From Streptomyces griseosporeus (GTDB taxonomy: Bacteria; Actinomycetota; Actinomycetes; Streptomycetales; Streptomycetaceae), in assembly GCF_014656055.1 (NCBI RefSeq), contig NZ_BNBR01000002.1, positions 33,664 to 97,663 on the forward strand: a stretch of 64,000 bases of DNA, given 5' to 3'. Shown here one piece after another: positions 60,983 to 64,000 of this stretch. The notes below the pieces were generated by a model. The model ran no database searches, was not told the origin of the DNA, and was given only the letters and a program-made list of their open reading frames with translations. Both the position numbers and the translations under genes were made by a program. Position 1 is the stretch's first letter; every line of letters starts with the position of its first letter.

Positions 60983-61432
60983 ATGGCCGGGAATCTTGAC
61001 CACGTCGACTGGGCGATCATCGAGCAGCTGCAACGGGAGGCCCGCATCTCCCTCAGCGAACTGGGCCGCCGCGTGAACCTCAGCCCCTCGGCCACCACCG
61101 AACGCGTGCGCAATCTGGAGGCCTCGGGCATCATCACGGGCTACCGCGCCGAGATCGACCTGGCCAAAGTCGGCTACCCCGTCCTCGCCATCGTCCGCCT
61201 CAAATATCCGGGCAACCGCCACGAACCGCTGCGCCGCCTCCTCGCCGAACGCCGCGAGATCCTGGAGTGCCTGCGCACGACCGGCGACGACTGCTACACC
61301 CTGAAGGTGGCCGCGACGTCCATGGAACACCTGGAGACCCTCATGGACGAACTCGCCGGCTTCGGCAGCACCACCACGAGCGTCGTCTACCGCCAGACCC
61401 TCCCCTACCGCGGTCCCATCGCCCCGAAGTGA
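60983..61432 (+). CDS. Lrp/AsnC-family transcriptional regulator
   Basis: A 149-residue Lrp/AsnC regulator. The N-terminal HTH (about 7-55: DHVDWAIIEQLQREARISLSELGRRVNLSPSATTERVRNLEASG) is followed by a RAM ligand-binding domain (about 68-145: LAIVRLKYPGN, DDCYTLKVAATSMEHLETLMDELAGFG). These proteins sense amino acids or related small molecules. It is divergent from the LLM/deaminase pair with about 93 bases between. The effector is unknown. Confidence 0.93.
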   Translation: MAGNLDHVDWAIIEQLQREARISLSELGRRVNLSPSATTERVRNLEASGIITGYRAEIDLAKVGYPVLAIVRLKYPGNRHEPLRRLLAERREILECLRTTGDDCYTLKVAATSMEHLETLMDELAGFGSTTTSVVYRQTLPYRGPIAPK

Positions 61433-61498
61433 CACGGACATCGTTGTGTCCCAGGTTCTCGGCGATCCGGAGTGCACGGTGTGTCAGCAAGGGAGAGG

Positions 61499-62752
61499 TC
61501 AGCGCCTCGCCTTCGTCGTCGACGGCGGGCACTTCGCCTTGGTCTCCTTCCGTCCCCTCAGCAAGCACGCGCCCAGCACAGCCGCAGCAACCTGGCAGCC
61601 GGCCGCTGCGAGAACCAGGCTTCCCGACCCGGGCGACTGCCAGCAGCCCGCCAGTGCGGCTCCCCCTGCGGCGAACGTGCTCTTGATACCTGCTCCAAGA
61701 GTGAACACCTGGGTCCGAACGGCCGGGGGCGCGTAGCGATCGCGCCCGGCGAGGAGCGCGGCGAAGAGCGGGCCCGTGCAGCACCCGGCCAGCGCGAAGC
61801 CGCCGGCCGCCACGGCAACGTTGTCCGCGCACGGCACGAGGGCCAGCGCCACCCCGGTCGCGCACAGCATGCCGATGACGGTCCATTCAGGGCGCCGACT
61901 CCCCCACGGCCGCCAGGCATAGGCCAGGGAGCCGGTGAGTGAGCCGAGTGCCAGGGCGGTCATCAGACCTCCTGCGGCCCAGGGCGCCCGGTAATGAGCG
62001 GCGAGCAGGACGGAGATCACGGGCAGGGCACCGATTCCGAGCTGTCCCACTCCGCTGGCCCAGGAGAGCGACCTCAGCGGGGGGTCGCGGACCAGCAGGA
62101 CGGCTGCGGCACCCAGGTCCGCGGGGCGCAGCGCGGGGTTTCCCCCCGTGCGAGGGCCCAGCGGCAAGGCGAAGACGAGTAGCCCGCCGACGACGGCACC
62201 GGCGCCCAGAAGCACGAGGGCGCGGCCGGGACCCGTCGACACAGCGAGCCCGGACGCGAGGGCGGGTCCGGCCATCCCGGCCAGGTTGTAGGAGACGGCG
62301 TCCAGGCTGAAGCCGCGGCTCAACGCCGTGGGCGGCAGCAGGTCGCTCAACAGACTGGTCAGACCTCCCGTCAGCAAAGGGGTGCAGCAGCCTGCTGCCG
62401 CGGCCACCAACAGCGCCGCAGGGGCGGGCACCCTCCCGACCAGCAGGGCGACGGCGCCCAGCCCAGTCCCGTAGAACACCAGGCCACCCGCCTGGAACAG
62501 CCGACGTCGCCGGACCCGGTCGGCGAGGGCACCGGCCAGCGGGGCAGCCAAGACGCTGGGCACGAGCAGGGCCGCGCTGAGGGCACCCCCATAGCCGGTA
62601 CTCCCGGTGCGGTCCACGGCGAGCACCACCAGGGCGACCCGCGCCCCCTCTGAGGCGATGCGGACCAACAGGGCTACCTGGAGGTAGCGGACGAGCACCC
62701 ACCTCTGCGCGCCTCGACGCCTGCGCTGCTCCACGGACGTCTGTAAAAGCAC
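61499..62752 (-). CDS. MFS transporter
   Basis: A 417-residue major facilitator with about 12 hydrophobic segments; the motif-A-like LADRVRRRRLFQAGGL lies after the second. GTG 62752 is preferred: GGGAGG lies seven bases upstream, and it begins a sensible cytosolic leader before the first helix (LLVRIASEGARVALVVLAV). ATG 62821 would place the start inside the palindrome at 62817-62837. It is divergent from the CGNR regulator and is probably its target. Confidence 0.87.
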   Translation of the reverse strand: MLLQTSVEQRRRRGAQRWVLVRYLQVALLVRIASEGARVALVVLAVDRTGSTGYGGALSAALLVPSVLAAPLAGALADRVRRRRLFQAGGLVFYGTGLGAVALLVGRVPAPAALLVAAAAGCCTPLLTGGLTSLLSDLLPPTALSRGFSLDAVSYNLAGMAGPALASGLAVSTGPGRALVLLGAGAVVGGLLVFALPLGPRTGGNPALRPADLGAAAVLLVRDPPLRSLSWASGVGQLGIGALPVISVLLAAHYRAPWAAGGLMTALALGSLTGSLAYAWRPWGSRRPEWTVIGMLCATGVALALVPCADNVAVAAGGFALAGCCTGPLFAALLAGRDRYAPPAVRTQVFTLGAGIKSTFAAGGAALAGCWQSPGSGSLVLAAAGCQVAAAVLGACLLRGRKETKAKCPPSTTKARR

Positions 62753-62816
62753 TGCGTGCCTCCCGACCGGGACCCCGCTGCCGGGACGCCCCACGTGGCT
62801 TGTCCTGCCACTCTTC

Positions 62817-62837
62817 GTCATACCCTGAAGGTATGAC
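62817..62837. promoter_or_regulatory. perfect palindrome between MFS and CGNR genes
   Basis: GTCATACC-CTGAA-GGTATGAC has perfect 8-base arms. It contains an ATG on each strand (62821 minus, 62833 plus). It is the likely operator of the CGNR regulator, or a site where both genes start almost leaderless. Confidence 0.65.
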
Positions 62838-63429
62838 GGCATGTGTGGTGGGCGTTCACGATGCTCATACTCAAGGGGTGAGCTTCGCCTTCGTCAGTGA
62901 TCATCTGGCTCTCGACTTCGCTGCCACCATGGCCTGGCGCACCACGCGTCGCACAGAACTCCTGGCCGAGCCGCACGACTTCGTCCGGTGGGCTGTCGAA
63001 GCCGGCGTGGTGGACGAGCTGGATGCGGTGGCCCGGGCGGACCTGGCCGAGGCGCGTGCGCTACGCGAGGCGATCTACCGGCTGGCACTGTCCGCCGTGG
63101 AAGGCGGGCCGTCCGACGGTGAGGACATCGCCCTGGTCCGGCAGGCGGCCGAGCACCCTCCGGTGCGCCTCGCGCTGCAGGCCGTGGGCCGGGTGGAACG
63201 CCGGGGCGGGGTGCGGGAAGTGCTGGCCACGCTCGGGACAAGCGCCAGCGATCTGCTGGGCGGTCCCGAGCGCTTGCTCATCCGGCAGTGCACCGCTGAG
63301 CCGTGCACCCGCCTCTTCCTCGACCGCTCACGAGCAGGCACCCGACGCTGGTGCTCCAAGCGAAGTTGCGGCAGCAGGATCAACTCCGCCGCCTACCGCC
63401 GTCGCACCCGCGAGGACCTCCCGACCTGA
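62833..63429 (+). CDS. CGNR zinc-finger transcriptional regulator
   Basis: A regulator with an N-terminal stress-response (DUF1470-type) domain and a C-terminal CGNR-type zinc finger (CTAEPCTRLFLDRSRAGTRRWCSKRSCGSR), here CGSR rather than CGNR. The core SFAFVSDHLALDFAATMAW starts 15 residues after ATG 62833. GTG 62878 is an equally good start and agrees better with family lengths. It is divergent from the MFS gene with a palindrome between them. The inducer is unknown. Confidence 0.88.
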   Translation: MTACVVGVHDAHTQGVSFAFVSDHLALDFAATMAWRTTRRTELLAEPHDFVRWAVEAGVVDELDAVARADLAEARALREAIYRLALSAVEGGPSDGEDIALVRQAAEHPPVRLALQAVGRVERRGGVREVLATLGTSASDLLGGPERLLIRQCTAEPCTRLFLDRSRAGTRRWCSKRSCGSRINSAAYRRRTREDLPT

Positions 63430-63551
63430 CCCCGACACGCTGAAACGCCTTCCGAGGCCGGGTCGCTGGAGACGGTGCTCACAGAGTGGCTTCTTGTTTC
63501 GAGCACCGAATCGTCACGATCGCGGAAGCGCGACGGCCGAAGGCGGCATCG

Positions 63552-64000
63552 TCAGCGCACGGCGTCGAGCCGGGTGAGTTGTTCGGTCGCGCTCCTCTCG
63601 ATCGCGGTGGCGGTTTCCTTCGCTCTCTTCGCGCTGCCCGACGTGCGTTCGCTCGCACACAGGACACGTACATGGACGAGATGGGCCCGCAGGCTCGGCA
63701 CGACGAGGCGGTCGAAGCTGCCTCCGGTGGCGGTCTTCGCTCGCTGCACCGTGTCGAGGGTGATCATGCCCGGCATGTTGTGGCCCTCGTGGGGGCGGGT
63801 GTCGGGGACGCCCGAGAGCTTCAGCAGCTCCTGGAGGTCCGCCAGTTCGTCTTTCAGTCTCCTTCCCGCTTGGGCTGCCCACCCGGCCAGGGCCGGGTGG
63901 GCGGCGCGGGTGGGCGCCAGGGCGGTGAGCAGCTGGGCTCGTTCGTCCATGGGGATCATCAGCTGGATCCACGCGGTGTCGGTGGCGTTGAACGCCTCCG
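63552..64000 (-). CDS. DUF305 family protein, 5' end beyond the window
   Basis: At least 149 residues, with the start outside the window; the frame is open to base 64000 (NATDTAWIQLMIPMDERAQL). The family plan is kept: a first motif IQLMIP, a GHNMPGMITLDTVQRA loop, and a second SFDRLVVPSLRAHLVHVRVL. The MIPHH and HHxGA histidines seen in most members are replaced (MIPMDE and RAHLVH). DUF305 proteins are usually secreted or lipid-anchored; the missing N-terminus would show this. Confidence 0.8.
   Translation of the reverse strand, partial: EAFNATDTAWIQLMIPMDERAQLLTALAPTRAAHPALAGWAAQAGRRLKDELADLQELLKLSGVPDTRPHEGHNMPGMITLDTVQRAKTATGGSFDRLVVPSLRAHLVHVRVLCASERTSGSAKRAKETATAIERSATEQLTRLDAVR

Noticed and set aside
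1..64000. CRISPR arrays, tRNA or rRNA genes
   Set aside because: No regularly spaced repeats and no tRNA-like T-arm or rRNA sequence were noticed on reading. A tRNA scan would be needed to exclude a tRNA firmly.

Overview
The window is high-GC actinomycete DNA, almost certainly from a Streptomyces chromosome. It has dense GTG starts, overlapping ATGA/GTGA gene junctions, Streptomyces-type regulators (PAS-LuxR, XRE/TPR, CGNR, STAS, an orphan ECF sigma factor) and two secondary-metabolite loci. No rRNA, tRNA or CRISPR array was seen.

1-8 kb is ordinary: a zinc-ribbon membrane protein, a Ser/Thr kinase, an inositol-phosphatase-like enzyme, a MarR regulator with a divergent MMPL exporter and an operator between them, and a truncated STAS protein. 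8.3-16.2 kb is a type III polyketide (alkylresorcinol/alkylpyrone-like) operon. It has its own acyl-ACP desaturase, ACP, KAS II, type III PKS, MFS exporter and ICMT-type methyltransferase. Its first two genes, a methyltransferase and a flavin hydroxylase, look broken. 16.3-22.8 kb holds accessory genes (lipoprotein, SMI1/KNR4, NUDIX, IS remnant) and a three-gene operon of a 2OG-Fe(II) oxygenase, an unknown protein and a GT2 glycosyltransferase.

23.2-50.1 kb is a complete long-form antimycin cluster in four transcription units: antHIJKLMNOP (minus), antGF plus antQ (plus), antCDE (minus) and antBA (plus). Tryptophan goes to anthranilate (AntN, AntP), which is loaded on AntG by AntF. The PaaABCDE-like oxygenase AntH-L converts it toward 3-aminosalicylate, and formylation gives the 3-formamidosalicylate starter. 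AntC adds threonine and pyruvate/lactate, and AntD adds an alkylmalonyl unit supplied through AntE and releases the dilactone. AntM and AntB then reduce and acylate C-8. AntA is the pathway ECF sigma factor. A PAS-LuxR regulator gene and an XRE/TPR regulator gene sit directly beside antBA, and PAS-LuxR-type sites lie in the antC-antB intergenic region.

53-64 kb is accessory: an MFS/HxlR pair with a long inverted-repeat operator, then a striking 798-residue protein fusing a macro domain, a UNG-like uracil-DNA glycosylase domain and a C-terminal R-S-E ADP-ribosyltransferase domain. This is the best candidate for an undescribed system. After it come a DUF805 protein, a frameshifted LtrA gene, a deaminase/LLM-oxidoreductase operon facing an Lrp regulator, an MFS/CGNR-regulator pair sharing a palindrome, and a DUF305 gene cut by the window edge.
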